Part shown: in pieces, positions 52,956 to 61,820 of the stretch | Layout: each line of letters opens with the position of its first letter | Numbering within the stretch: position 1 is the stretch's first letter | From: G020348185 sp964525045 | GTDB lineage: Bacteria > Nitrospirota > Nitrospiria > Nitrospirales > UBA8639 | Assembly (NCBI GenBank): GCA_964525045.1 | Contig: CAZGFD010000001.1 | Location: 227,081-291,080, forward strand | Length of the DNA: 64,000 nucleotides | Direction: 5' to 3' | Translations under genes and position numbers: made by a program | The notes under the pieces: generated by a model | Database searches by the model: none | What the model was told of the DNA's origin: nothing | Seen by the model: the letters and a program-made list of their open reading frames with translations, nothing else

Positions 52956-53565
52956 TTCTACTCGATGGTTTTTGCAGAGATGATGGGAAGAATCAGTAGG
53001 ATAATGTAGAGAAAGTTGGATTGTATGTTGTAGGTACTGACATCTCTCCCAGAACTGACAGCACGCTAAAACTAGAGTAGGCTGACAGCTTCAGTGGTCT
53101 GAGACGAGTCGTGCAAATGGAGAGTATTGGAATTGAATTAATAAATATTACCCATATGAATCACATGACGTTGATACACCGTTGAGGTCGATTTTTCTCG
53201 CAGGGAAATTGGCTTGTGAATGGACTCAATCAATGTGGAGGGACCAAGGCCCCCTATAAGGGGTCGGGAATCTTATTTTCTCAAATAACATCTAACGGAA
53301 CAGAAGGAGTGGGTAGCTAAGATTTGTTTTGGCCTAAACGCCTAGTCAGATACGAATTCGGTTTTGAAAAGCCTGAAGCCTGCCTCGAGAGCCAATTGAC
53401 TAAAGATGGAAATTGATTCAGTCAGAGTTTGGCCTTTTCCCCCTGTTTTATCTCACCTTTCCTTCTAAATCCTAGTGTTGACGGCTCTCGGAGGGGACCT
53501 GTATAACGTTTGTTACCCTCGGGGTGAACTGCCCATCAAAAAAAATCGTTGATAAAGTCACCTAC
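52956..53565. other. Non-coding gap before tRNA-Arg
   Basis: About 610 bases. Three short CTGACA-containing repeats lie at 53036-53094. Nothing else is recognised apart from the tRNA promoter. Confidence 0.4.
53478..53507 (+). promoter_or_regulatory. Promoter of tRNA-Arg
   Basis: TTGACG, 18 bases, TATAAC, followed by a leader of about 53 bases to the mature tRNA. Confidence 0.55.
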
Positions 53566-53641
53566 GCGCCCGTAGCTCAATGGATAGAGCACTTGACTAC
53601 GGATCAAGAGGTTACAGGTTCGACTCCTGTCGGGCGCGCCA
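53566..53641 (+). tRNA. tRNA-Arg (ACG)
   Basis: 76 bases with encoded CCA. Acceptor GCGCCCG pairs with CGGGCGC. Anticodon stem CTTGA/TCAAG holds loop CTACGGA with anticodon ACG, whose A34 is normally changed to inosine by TadA. T-arm ACAGG-TTCGACT-CCTGT. Confidence 0.97.
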
Positions 53642-53767
53642 GTACCGGTTAGTGTTCTGATTCCAGTCGGGAATTCCTCAGCAAGAGATGGCTAATCCGG
53701 GTTTAGCCCTCCCCGGGAAAAATATCCAGACATATTCATTTGTATTAGGCCGGCGCCGGGATTCGGT

Positions 53768-54268
53768 TTACCGATATCCATGACCTTTTTTGTGGCCATG
53801 GCTTTTTCCTTTATAAGCCTTTTTCAGCATTTTCATGTCGAATAATACTCGCTGCTCTGGAGTCAGCATATTCCGCAGGGCTACTTTGTAGGCATACTTT
53901 GCCCGCATTTTTTCCCTTTTTAATGCCAGGACCTCCTCGATTTTACTCTCTATCGCATTCCGGTCAGGATTGTCTTGAGTGACCAACGTGGCAAGTTCAA
54001 TTTTCTTGACTTTTAACTGAGCCTTAATGAGAAATTTTACTTTCTTAAATTCTAAGCGCATCTGCGCTCTTTTGGCCTTCTGTTCGTCGGTCAGCGTTTC
54101 CGTCCAACAAGATGCCTCGTAAATGCTCTTTCCATGGCGCGTTTCCCCATGGTGGGATTTCATCGCATGTCCACCCCCTCCCGAATGGCCCGATTGAGCG
54201 AATGCGGGAACACCGGCAGCGAAGATAAGGGTGGAAATGACGAGTAGCACAGTCCGAAATGTTTTCAC
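53768..54268 (-). CDS. Spy/CpxP-like periplasmic chaperone or metal-stress protein
   Basis: 166 residues from a GTG at 54268, chosen because AGGAGGTGTTCT lies right before it and a signal peptide starts there (MKTFRTVLLVISTLIFAAG, cleavage near AFA-QS). The mature protein is helical with two LTxxQ-type motifs (LTDEQKAKRAQMRLEF and MLTPEQRVLFDMKML), the Spy/CpxP signature. His-rich ends (GGGGHAMKSHHGETRHG and SHGHKKGHGY) could bind metal. An envelope-stress role is inferred. Confidence 0.88.
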   Translation of the reverse strand: MKTFRTVLLVISTLIFAAGVPAFAQSGHSGGGGHAMKSHHGETRHGKSIYEASCWTETLTDEQKAKRAQMRLEFKKVKFLIKAQLKVKKIELATLVTQDNPDRNAIESKIEEVLALKREKMRAKYAYKVALRNMLTPEQRVLFDMKMLKKAYKGKSHGHKKGHGYR

Positions 54269-54850
54269 AGAACACCTCCTATTGGGATTGAAGTATTGAT
54301 ATTCAACGGTCACTGTTGTTTTACACTATGGTGGGTAGATTCGCAAAGGGCTGTCCTCTTTGGCGTGTAACCCCACACGTAAAATGGGAAGGGTTACCTT
54401 TCAATTAATTTGAGTCCCTTGTAAGCATGGGAAAGTTACTTTAAGGGCGACGGCGGAATTAAATCAAGATCGCCCAGGTTAATTTCCTGTTTCATTTCTG
54501 TAAACAGCCAGCCGGGGTACAAGATTAGAAGGTTTTGGGTCGGGCAGTCGCCCTCTCCAGGAAATTCGGAATTCTTCAGGAATGTCGGAATCAATTGTAT
54601 TGATCAGAAGAAAAACTTGATGAAATCCTCTCAATTTTAAGATGAGGGCGATTGAGGTTCTGAACTCAGAGGGAATAGCGGAGGATCGGTCAAGGAGGGG
54701 ACGCCGTTGATCCGGTGACTTTGACAAGAGATATCGTGGAGCCATTATGGCTCACCTGCATTTCCCTGAGGATTGCCGGTAACGGCGCATCTCGATCACC
54801 CTGGCTCAACCGCTGGGTGAATGATTGAGGGGCCGTGCCCTTGTGAATGC
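54269..54850. other. Non-coding gap with one doubtful small frame
   Basis: 580 bases. A minus-strand frame at 54479-54745 (88 codons) lacks a ribosome site and protein-like composition, so I do not call it. No repeats or RNA genes seen. Confidence 0.35.
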
Positions 54851-54934
54851 TTACCATTTTGGCCAAATCAGGAACATGCTAATCATTCCACAGATGACGA
54901 CGACCATGGCAACATTAATAATCTCAAAAGCCAT
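54851..54934 (-). CDS. 27-residue single-span membrane peptide
   Basis: Begins MAFEIINVAMVVVICGMISM and ends FLIWPKW, one hydrophobic helix with a short C-terminal tail. ACAGGAGGTAGGAA is an excellent ribosome site six bases before the ATG, which is why I accept a gene this short. Its size and layout recall accessory peptides of respiratory oxidases such as CydX or CcoQ-like subunits, but no such complex is encoded nearby. It is the only gene in 54269-55421. Confidence 0.7.
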   Translation of the reverse strand: MAFEIINVAMVVVICGMISMFLIWPKW

Positions 54935-55421
54935 TTCCTACCTCCTGTAGGAATGATAATAAATAAATTTACGATGTCATTTTTTAACACTGCAGTAGTT
55001 GTGCCAAAAGTAATTGTAATGGAAGTTCATGAAACGAGGCATGCAAGTGGTTGGTTTGATGAGAGAATCTGTCTTGAAGGGTCTGTTTTTGCTTGGCAGA
55101 TCTGGTCCAGCTCTTTTGAAATCTGATTACTAATGAACTAGGGGTGTATATGAAGTGTACAATTGTTAAGGGGGGTATCAGGCTCGCCAATTCAAGTGAC
55201 AGGGTTCGCTTGGTCAGCGGGTAGGACGTCGACGACATAGTGGTTCATTCACCTGTTTTCTTCGTGGCAATCTTTATCACGACAAATCTCCAAATATTAT
55301 GCTAGCGTAGTTTCATGGCCATAGGGTTTTGAGATATGATGTTCCTTTACATTTCTCCCTGGGGGCAAACCCAAAAGACGTATGTTCCATGTGATAGAGA
55401 AAACCGGGAAGCCACATTACA
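54935..55421. other. Non-coding gap, nothing recognised
   Basis: 487 bases between the divergent small peptide and cytochrome c genes. No RNA gene, repeat or convincing frame seen; presumably promoters for both neighbours. Confidence 0.35.
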
Positions 55422-55904
55422 GTGAAACTCATGAGACGACTTTCTGCACCAACGTTTGAACCCAAGGATCTGTTGATCATAATGGCGGCCTTACTGTTGG
55501 TGGCCATTTCAGCTGGGGTCAGTGTTTCCCACGATCCTTCGGTCCATAGTATTCCTCCCTCCACGAATCCCAATGTAAAAAAGTTGGTAAACCCTTACGA
55601 GGTGACAGAGAGTTTTCTGGCGAAGGGAAGGGATCTGTATCAGCGAAGAGCGTTTTGCGCCGGGTGTCATGGGCCGGATGGGAAGGGGAATGGGATGGAA
55701 TCGAATCCCTATAACGTGAGAGGCCCATTTCCCAGGAATTTCACCGATGCGAGGTGGCAAGGGCTCCGGAGTGATGGTGAGATTTTTGGGGTGTTACAGC
55801 AAGGTGTTCGCGGAACAGCGATGGCCCCATTCGTTCCATTGGTATTATCAGAAGAACAAGCCTGGCAGATTGTGTCGTATCTTCGGACCTTTAAGGAATC
55901 CTAG
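55422..55904 (+). CDS. Monohaem cytochrome c, membrane-anchored or secreted
   Basis: 160 residues. Hydrophobic segment at about 17-33, then a class I cytochrome c fold: AKGRDLYQRRAFCAGCHGPDGKGNG with haem site CAGCH (about residue 80), and the probable axial methionine in GTAMAPFVPLVLSEEQAWQ, followed by the last helix VSYLRTFK. Start GTG 55422 or ATG 55431; neither has a strong ribosome site. A small periplasmic electron carrier; the redox partners are not shown by context. Confidence 0.88.
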   Translation: MKLMRRLSAPTFEPKDLLIIMAALLLVAISAGVSVSHDPSVHSIPPSTNPNVKKLVNPYEVTESFLAKGRDLYQRRAFCAGCHGPDGKGNGMESNPYNVRGPFPRNFTDARWQGLRSDGEIFGVLQQGVRGTAMAPFVPLVLSEEQAWQIVSYLRTFKES

Positions 55905-56025
55905 CAGGATGTTGAAAAAGGCCGCCAGCCTCCGCCAAGGGGCCTGCGGCCTTGTCCGTGAAAAGGCGAGTCTTGGCGCGCCGGGGTTGGGAGGGTAAGA
56001 ACGGGGCCTTTTTGAACATCTTGCT
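55904..56025. repeat. GCAGGATGTTGAAAAAGGCC palindromic element
   Basis: GGATGTTGAAAAAGGCC at the left and GGCCTTTTTGAACATCTTG at the right are inverted repeats about 85 bases apart, flanking a GC-rich middle. Elements of this look are numerous in Nitrospira-type genomes as I recall them. The left end overlaps the cytochrome stop codon by one base, so it may also end that transcript. Confidence 0.65.
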
Positions 56026-56161
56026 AAGACCACAACGTACCGGATTTCTCCTACGAATAAAAGAAGCCGCAATATTCTTGTTAAGAAAAATAAAACGGGT
56101 GAGACTTGTTAGAGAATTCAAGTCACTGTTTATGTTGAAACCGGTCAATGAGGAGGGGCGG

Positions 56162-56536
56162 ATGACAAAAACGTTTTTTTCTTTTATTGGGTGGGTGGGG
56201 CTGGTTCTCTTGTTGCCTACCGTGACTCAAAGTGCGGAGGTCGTCCCTTTTTCAACCTCCGAGGCTGTAAAATTTTCAGGGTCAGGCACCACGACCACCA
56301 GGCCCTTTTCCGTTAAGGGCCAATGGGAACTCAAATGGAAGGCAAAAGGGTTTCTGGCCGTTCACCTGTACAACCTCGAATCCAGGCTAAATGAAAAACT
56401 GATGTTTGTGTATACGACGGAAGGTGGTATGGGCGAAAGTTATCATCCGGACCCAGGCTCATTTTTTCTGAACGTGGTGGCGAGCGAACCGTGGAGTATT
56501 TCCATTCTGGAACTCCAACCGAAAAAGACTGAATGA
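56162..56536 (+). CDS. Small secreted beta-rich protein of unknown function
   Basis: 124 residues from ATG 56162, chosen for TGAGGAGGGGC upstream; the frame is open further but that part overlaps the palindromic element. Signal peptide about 1-24 (TQSA-EV), then a predicted beta-sandwich: FSVKGQWELKWKAKGFLAV, LMFVYTTEGGMGESYH, FFLNVVASEPWSISILEL. Similar short proteins accompany cytochromes, but I do not recognise a family. Confidence 0.75.
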   Translation: MTKTFFSFIGWVGLVLLLPTVTQSAEVVPFSTSEAVKFSGSGTTTTRPFSVKGQWELKWKAKGFLAVHLYNLESRLNEKLMFVYTTEGGMGESYHPDPGSFFLNVVASEPWSISILELQPKKTE

Positions 56537-56611
56537 ACCCTCCTCCAGTTCCCCTAGAAATCCAACCTTCCCTTATTCTGGGAAAACACCAAAAGATTGC
56601 AAGGCAGATAA

Positions 56612-56811
56612 TGGTGGGGCGGCAGGTCGCCGGGGCAGAAAATTTATTGCCAATCCGGAAAAGTTTCAACCCTGCGCCGCCCCACCAAAGTATGAAATCT
56701 GGTTGCTCAGCGGAAAGAGGTAGGGAGAGATGTCCGCTGAGCAACCGAAACCCGCAGTAGCCCGACATCTACCCGGGTCTTCCCTGCTGGGAGAAGTGCT
56801 CGAAGCAGGGT
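56612..56811. other. Three consecutive strong hairpins, possible structured RNA
   Basis: TGGTGGGGCGGC (56612) pairs with GCCGCCCCACCA (56676); GGTTGCTCAGCGGA (56701) pairs perfectly with TCCGCTGAGCAACC (56733); CCCTGCT (56784) pairs with AGCAGGG (about 56805). They lie in a 520-base gap with no gene. One may be a terminator for the gene ending at 56536, but three in a row suggest more. The rest of the gap to 57056 is unremarkable. Confidence 0.5.
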
Positions 56812-57056
56812 AATAGTATTTTACTGCGTGATTTGGACCTTGTCCAAATGGCTCTTGGCTCGGAAATGCTATCAGCGGGATTTTAAAGCGAATTCGCCTT
56901 GAATGAACAAGGTCGCGGACCGCGTGATGTTGAGCGCTGGATGGATCGCAGGACCTGGGAGAAGGTGCCGACCTCCACCAAGTTCCCTGTGTGAATGAGG
57001 GAGGTGGCTAATTTCGTCCCAATGAGCGTTGGCTCCTCTGAAGCCGAAAAAAAATG

Positions 57057-58769
57057 TTAATGAAGAGAACAGGAGGCTTTTTGACGTAACCCATAAAGCA
57101 GGGTCACATTGATGCGGCGGTCTTCGTACCTATCTTTAAACGCCAAGGTGTCCGTTTCGTGAAACAGATTGGAGTTGAAAATGACGGCCCGATTTTGACG
57201 GTGAGGAACCGTAAGGGATTCGGCATGATGACGCTCTAAAAAATCCCGGATTTTTCCTTCATTTTTCTCGGTATTGTATTCTTTGAAATCCCACTCGTCC
57301 GGGGCTTCTTTATCCCATACGATCAGTCCGCCACTATCAGGATCGAGATTGGCTTCGTCCGGGGTAATCCAAAAATTGACATTCACAGCGGCGGCATCCG
57401 CATGCATGTTGAGGCCTCGTAACGCACTATCCTGTTTGAACGCCCAAGCCTGATTAAGAAGATAACTCTTGAAAATCCCAGGGAATGTTTTTCTGAGATC
57501 CTCTGAGATTTGCAGGAGGAGTGGGCAGGAGAAGCCGTTCGCAAGAAAGGCCCCAATGTATCCGTTTTGGTAATCTTTTTTCCATATAGTTGATTCCAGG
57601 CAGAATTGCCTCAGGCTGTTTAAGGCGCGCGGATTGAGCAAGTGATCGACATACATCATCTCAGGATTCTTTTCGTGATATTTGGCCTCAATTTCCGAAA
57701 TGTTAAGATCGGGATTGAGGGTGCCCTCTGGGAGAGCCTCGGCATGGCCGTAGTGAAGAATGCGATTAAATGAGGGTGCTATTTGAAGTTGTTCCTGATT
57801 TGTGAGATTGATGAACCAAGAGGGGTTGGTGTCCTTGGACAGACGCCTGTAGAGAGCATCCAGACCTTCTACATACGAGGAGGGAAAGGCGGGACCCAGG
57901 GAATGTGTTTGCAGGAATTGAACTTGCTCGAAATCGTGTTTAATGCGGGCTTTGGTAACCGCTCGAATGGATACAGGCTTTTGATGGTTATAGGTGAGAT
58001 CGGCTGAACGCCGAAAGCATTCCAGGGCTCCCTCAAAATGCTTTTGCCACAAAGCGGTGAGGCCTAGGTGATAATGCGCATTGGCATAGTCAGGTTTATG
58101 CACCAAGGCCTGCTCAAAAGACGACTTGGCTTCATCCAGGCAGCCTTGTTCCTTATAGGCGACACCGAGGTTGTTGAGCGCCTCCGCATGAGCCGGTTTA
58201 AGCTCCAGCGCCGCTCGATATTCCTCAATGGCTCCAACGATATCGCCCTGCTCTTTGAGGACGACTCCCAAATTATTATGAGTCTCGGCGGATCGGGGGT
58301 TGATTTTCAGGACAGCCCGAAACGCTTGAGTTGCTGAATCCAGCTTCCCTTGGGCTCGAAAGGCATTGCCGAGATTGTTTTGGGCTTCGGCATATGAAGG
58401 GTTCAGGGTCAGGGCTTTTTCATAGGCATCAATGGCCTTATCGAGTCGACCTTCCTTCTCTTGAACAAGGCCGAGATTAAAATGGTAATGCGGTTTAGTG
58501 GAATTTATGGAAATGGCATTCGAGATGAGCTGGATGGCCCTAGGATTATCACCTTGTTGGTAGGCGACGAGGCCTAGAAGGTGGAGTGCCTCAACATGAG
58601 AAGGGTCTTGCGTCAGAATGCGCTCGTATAACTTTTCCGCTTGCTGAAGTCGATGAGACTGGTGATGGGATACCGCTTCCGAAAATAACGTTCGGATTTG
58701 GAGCGGCTGGACCCCACTTCCGGGTTGCTTGCCTGATTTTTCTTGCCGCCGACGCTCTGCCCGGTTCAT
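57057..58769 (-). CDS. TPR protein fused to a 2-oxoglutarate/Fe(II) oxygenase-like domain
   Basis: 570 residues. About seven tetratricopeptide repeats fill residues 30-260 (AEKLYERILTQDPSHVEALHL, then AIDAYEKALTLNPSYAEAQ and so on). The C-terminal 250 residues resemble the oxygenase double-stranded helix: first ligands in LNMHADAAAVNVNFWIT (HxD), distal His in NSNLFHETD and a 2OG-binding Arg in RRINVTLLYG. Hydroxylation of a protein or carbohydrate bound by the TPR part is inferred. AGGAGGTGAACGG precedes the ATG. Confidence 0.84.
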   Translation of the reverse strand: MNRAERRRQEKSGKQPGSGVQPLQIRTLFSEAVSHHQSHRLQQAEKLYERILTQDPSHVEALHLLGLVAYQQGDNPRAIQLISNAISINSTKPHYHFNLGLVQEKEGRLDKAIDAYEKALTLNPSYAEAQNNLGNAFRAQGKLDSATQAFRAVLKINPRSAETHNNLGVVLKEQGDIVGAIEEYRAALELKPAHAEALNNLGVAYKEQGCLDEAKSSFEQALVHKPDYANAHYHLGLTALWQKHFEGALECFRRSADLTYNHQKPVSIRAVTKARIKHDFEQVQFLQTHSLGPAFPSSYVEGLDALYRRLSKDTNPSWFINLTNQEQLQIAPSFNRILHYGHAEALPEGTLNPDLNISEIEAKYHEKNPEMMYVDHLLNPRALNSLRQFCLESTIWKKDYQNGYIGAFLANGFSCPLLLQISEDLRKTFPGIFKSYLLNQAWAFKQDSALRGLNMHADAAAVNVNFWITPDEANLDPDSGGLIVWDKEAPDEWDFKEYNTEKNEGKIRDFLERHHAESLTVPHRQNRAVIFNSNLFHETDTLAFKDRYEDRRINVTLLYGLRQKASCSLH

Positions 58770-58917
58770 CGAAACCGTTCACCTCCTGTTGGCCAGACCG
58801 AAGAGAGTTTGGCCTATAGGAGCGTAAGCTCTTTTGATCGTTGTTGTAAAGGTCTCGCTTGTCTGAATTAATTTGAAATCTGAGATTTGAGATCTGAAAT
58901 TACCCCAATAAGGGGTA

Positions 58918-59988
58918 CTATCCGGTATGCGCGTCAGGGTTGAGTTGCCAGAGACTCCAAGTTAAAGCCTCTCGAAGCTCTTGCATTTCTGGTGCGCTGG
59001 ATGGATCGGTCCAGGCTTCATGATTCAATTTTTCCAGCACCGGCACGGCTTCTTGGTCGCCGAGTTTTCCCAAAGCTCTGACAATTTCGGTTTTCACCGG
59101 AATTTCGGTGTCTGGTTTCTGAAGCGAATGAACGAGAGGGGTATAAACGGTGGTTTGGGCGCTGTGGGTAGCGATCTCTCCCAACCCCTTGACCGCGGCA
59201 ATTTTCAGTTCCGGTGTTTCGGCTGTCTGGAGAAGGCCAACCAGGGTCTTTTCCGCTTGTTCCCCCTGCCGACCCAGGGCCATGGCAGCCTGAGGGGCCA
59301 AAAGGGGATCATTCAGAGCCTGCGTCAGAGTAGGAAGAACCGATGGATCAGAGGTATTCCCTAATAGGGGAATAATCTTGAGCTTGAGGCTCGGCTCAAT
59401 TTCCGGCCGCTGCATCAGGTTGATCAAGCGATCGGCTTGTTCCCATTCCGCGGTGAGGAGAAGGGGAAAATCATCATGCTTCAATTTTTTTGAGAGTTCG
59501 GTGAGGGCGAAATTGCCAGAATTTTTTTTCTCCTGCTTCTTCGCGGCCTCGATGGCGTCTTTGAATTCGGTCCGAACTTCGATTCGCCAATCAAATTGTT
59601 CCCCATTTAAGCCGTAAGTGATTTGGCAGGCCGGCCCTGTCCATCCCGGCAAGGGAGAATGCAACGAATCGGCATCGCCTCCGTATGTCGAGGGACCCGT
59701 TCGCCTCTTTCGTTCCTCGCATTTTACCTTTACGACTACATCATGGGATTTTTCTTCATCCGCTATTATGCTATATCCGATGGTGTCAAACCGTTTTGCG
59801 ACCACATCATGGATCTCTTGTGAGTCCACCAGTCCTTTTTCAGTTAAGGCCACGGTTTCGAGCAAAATATGTTGGGCGTGCTTCAGATGGGATTTTTCTT
59901 CAGGGGTGAGGGGCCGCTGACGAGAAAACGCCTGATCCATCGGCAGACTGACCAACAGGAAACAGAAAATTACGGTAAAGACTTGCAT
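58918..59988 (-). CDS. Secreted HEAT-repeat protein
   Basis: 356 residues with signal peptide (about 1-22, QAFS-RQ). Residues 30-170 form an unknown domain, rich in charge, with two cysteines (VKCEERKRR and GPACQITYG). Residues 200-345 are HEAT/PBS-lyase-like repeats (IIPLLGNTSDPSVLPTLTQAL, AAMALGRQGEQAEKTLVGLL, AVKGLGEIATHSAQT, IVRALGKLGDQEAVPVLEKL), a protein-binding scaffold in the periplasm. Partner unknown. Confidence 0.82.
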   Translation of the reverse strand: MQVFTVIFCFLLVSLPMDQAFSRQRPLTPEEKSHLKHAQHILLETVALTEKGLVDSQEIHDVVAKRFDTIGYSIIADEEKSHDVVVKVKCEERKRRTGPSTYGGDADSLHSPLPGWTGPACQITYGLNGEQFDWRIEVRTEFKDAIEAAKKQEKKNSGNFALTELSKKLKHDDFPLLLTAEWEQADRLINLMQRPEIEPSLKLKIIPLLGNTSDPSVLPTLTQALNDPLLAPQAAMALGRQGEQAEKTLVGLLQTAETPELKIAAVKGLGEIATHSAQTTVYTPLVHSLQKPDTEIPVKTEIVRALGKLGDQEAVPVLEKLNHEAWTDPSSAPEMQELREALTWSLWQLNPDAHTG

Positions 59989-60214
59989 GAGTAGAATCCT
60001 TTTCTTTATTTCTTCATAAAGGGGATACGAAACTAAGGGTTAAACTCCTATCATATCGTGTCCCCTGTCTTTGAGTGAAACCTATTTGGAATGAATTTTT
60101 TTCAAGTATCATGAGAATCAGTTTGGCCTTTTTTATTTCCAAGTTTCAAGGTTTAGGTTCGTTACATTGAAACAGGTGACAGGGTAGGAAATAATTGCGA
60201 AGGCTTGGTAGCTG

Positions 60215-60523
60215 ATGATGAAATCAGTATTTTATATAGGGTTGGCGGCATTATTACCCCTTTTTGCCTACGCCGTTCAGATTAATCGGCCACAGCCTGA
60301 TTATGTAATTTTGACTCAACAGGCGGTGGCATTGGAGGGGATATGGTTGGTCCTGGCTTACCTTGGCTGGCTAGGAACCCGATGGCAGCGTGGACACTGG
60401 GATGCCAATGCTTTGAGTGCATCTTCGGATCGACGACGTTTTCTGTTATTGGGAATGCTAATTGGGGCCCTATTATCGATTTGGGGAGGATATCTCGGAA
60501 TTATTGAACGGATAATTTGGTAG
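60215..60523 (+). CDS. Small membrane protein of unknown function
   Basis: 102 residues with three hydrophobic spans (about 4-20, 42-60, 76-94) and a short basic loop (DRRRF). The start is ATG 60215 or 60218; the ribosome site is weak. It runs towards rusA, ending eight bases before its stop. No family recognised. Confidence 0.65.
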   Translation: MMKSVFYIGLAALLPLFAYAVQINRPQPDYVILTQQAVALEGIWLVLAYLGWLGTRWQRGHWDANALSASSDRRRFLLLGMLIGALLSIWGGYLGIIERIIW

Positions 60524-60531
60524 GGAATGTC

Positions 60532-61281
60532 TTATAGGCTAGGCCGCCGAATCGTGTGAGGCCGAATCGTGTGAGATGGTAATTTGCCTGATCCTTGGAA
60601 AGAATGAAGGCGAGGTGAGGTCCGTTTGAGCGGTATCTTGGCATTTTTCTTTGATGTGCGGGTTTTGGGGAATTTGGTTTTTGTGGGTGTTATTGAAAGA
60701 CTGCATTCCATTCTCGGGCAGTCGGCATCAATCGCTTTGTAGAGGTGAATCTCAACAATCCGGTTATCATTGACTTCCAATGCATCACAGATCGCATCCT
60801 GGGCAATTTTTAATCCACCGTCGATGTCACGCCTGAGCGCCGAAGTAAAGAAAAATCTGACTGATAATTTTAAAGCATGTGTGCGCAGATTCTTTAGTAG
60901 ACCCATTCTATGGGATGAACGAATCAAGACTGCCAGAATCTGTTGGGCGACATTGGCTTTATACCGGCGTCCCTTTGATGATAAGACTCGACGTCCATTC
61001 ACTGTAGCGTATTGGTGATTAATGCTTGGTGGGACGGGAAGAGCCAGAACAAGTTTTTTGGTGGTGATCGACAAGAGGGTTTCTTGAGAAAACCCTCCGG
61101 CTGCTGTTCTGGGGGACGCAATTGATTGTGGTCGGACACGCGGGCCAGCCATCAGTGATGAAGGAGGTTTTTGGGATCCTCGAAATCTCTTCCCAAGGGC
61201 CGGCTTTCGATTGATAAGGGAGAGCGATCGGACTTGAGTTGAGGAAAGACGTTTTGAGTGATTGGACCCGGTTGAGGGCAA
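60532..61281 (-). CDS. RusA-family Holliday-junction endonuclease-like protein
   Basis: 249 residues. From about 80 the RusA fold begins (LVLALPVPPSINHQYATVNG); the metal-binding aspartates lie in RRDIDGGLKIAQDAICDALE and NDNRIVEIHLYKA (about 150-180). RusA resolves branched DNA and is usually carried by prophages. The first 75 residues are a basic, low-complexity extension not found in standard RusA (about 120-140 residues), so translation may start later. It follows mraZ by five bases on the same strand, an unusual partner. Confidence 0.82.
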   Translation of the reverse strand: MPSTGSNHSKRLSSTQVRSLSLINRKPALGKRFRGSQKPPSSLMAGPRVRPQSIASPRTAAGGFSQETLLSITTKKLVLALPVPPSINHQYATVNGRRVLSSKGRRYKANVAQQILAVLIRSSHRMGLLKNLRTHALKLSVRFFFTSALRRDIDGGLKIAQDAICDALEVNDNRIVEIHLYKAIDADCPRMECSLSITPTKTKFPKTRTSKKNAKIPLKRTSPRLHSFQGSGKLPSHTIRPHTIRRPSL

Positions 61282-61286
61282 GGGTT

Positions 61287-61727
61287 TTAGAGAAGGTTTA
61301 AGAATTTTCCAATATTTTGTTCGAAATTTTCTTCATTACGCATGACGTAACGCCGCCACTCTGAAGGGTTCCAGATTTCTAGGCGGTGGTACATCCCAAC
61401 GATAACAATTTCCTGATCCTCGTCAATGGGAATGACCTTTCTTAAGCGGCCCGGAATGAGGATGCGTCCGGCCTTATCCATTTCAGATGAGGCGGCTTCG
61501 GCGACAACAAAGTGCATAAACATACGACTTTGGTCTTCATCAAAGGTTTCTTGGGCCCGATCCAGAATTTTTTGCCATTCTGCGAGGGGATAGGTTGAAA
61601 GGGGGAGATCCTGCCCTTTCAAAAACACCACACTCTGCCCCTGAGCTTCTAATTGCTCTCGGAGCGGGCTTGGGACCAAAAAACGCCCTTTTTCATCTAA
61701 CTTACATGGATACTGACCAGCGAACAT
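61287..61727 (-). CDS. mraZ: MraZ, cell-division transcription regulator
   Basis: 146 residues from ATG 61727 (MFAGQYPCKLDEKGRF). Two AbrB-like swapped hairpin domains: KLDEKGRFLVPSPLREQL and the second copy EMDKAGRILIPGRLRKVI, each with the conserved DxxGR. MraZ normally heads the dcw division cluster and represses it by binding GTGGG repeats. Here the next gene is rusA-like, not rsmH, and no dcw genes are present. A TTG nine bases upstream would add three residues. Confidence 0.94.
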   Translation of the reverse strand: MFAGQYPCKLDEKGRFLVPSPLREQLEAQGQSVVFLKGQDLPLSTYPLAEWQKILDRAQETFDEDQSRMFMHFVVAEAASSEMDKAGRILIPGRLRKVIPIDEDQEIVIVGMYHRLEIWNPSEWRRYVMRNEENFEQNIGKFLNLL

Positions 61728-61770
61728 GGCAATCAAGTTCCGAGAAAATGTCGAGAAAAACCTCGATAGT

Positions 61771-61798
61771 AGGATACAACAGGAAAATCAAATGTCAA
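61771..61798 (-). promoter_or_regulatory. Promoter of mraZ
   Basis: On the minus strand TTGACA, 16 bases, TATCCT, ending 43 bases before the mraZ start. No GTGGG-type MraZ boxes are seen next to it. Confidence 0.55.
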
Positions 61799-61820
61799 GT
61801 ATTTTTCCCGATGGGTCTGT

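Noticed and set aside
54479..54745. 88-codon minus-strand frame
   Set aside because: No ribosome site, Pro/Arg-rich sequence without domain features, and probably non-coding.
56612..56811. Cyclic-di-GMP or other known riboswitch
   Set aside because: No known aptamer core is visible, and the next plus-strand gene is far away; left as an unnamed structured stretch.
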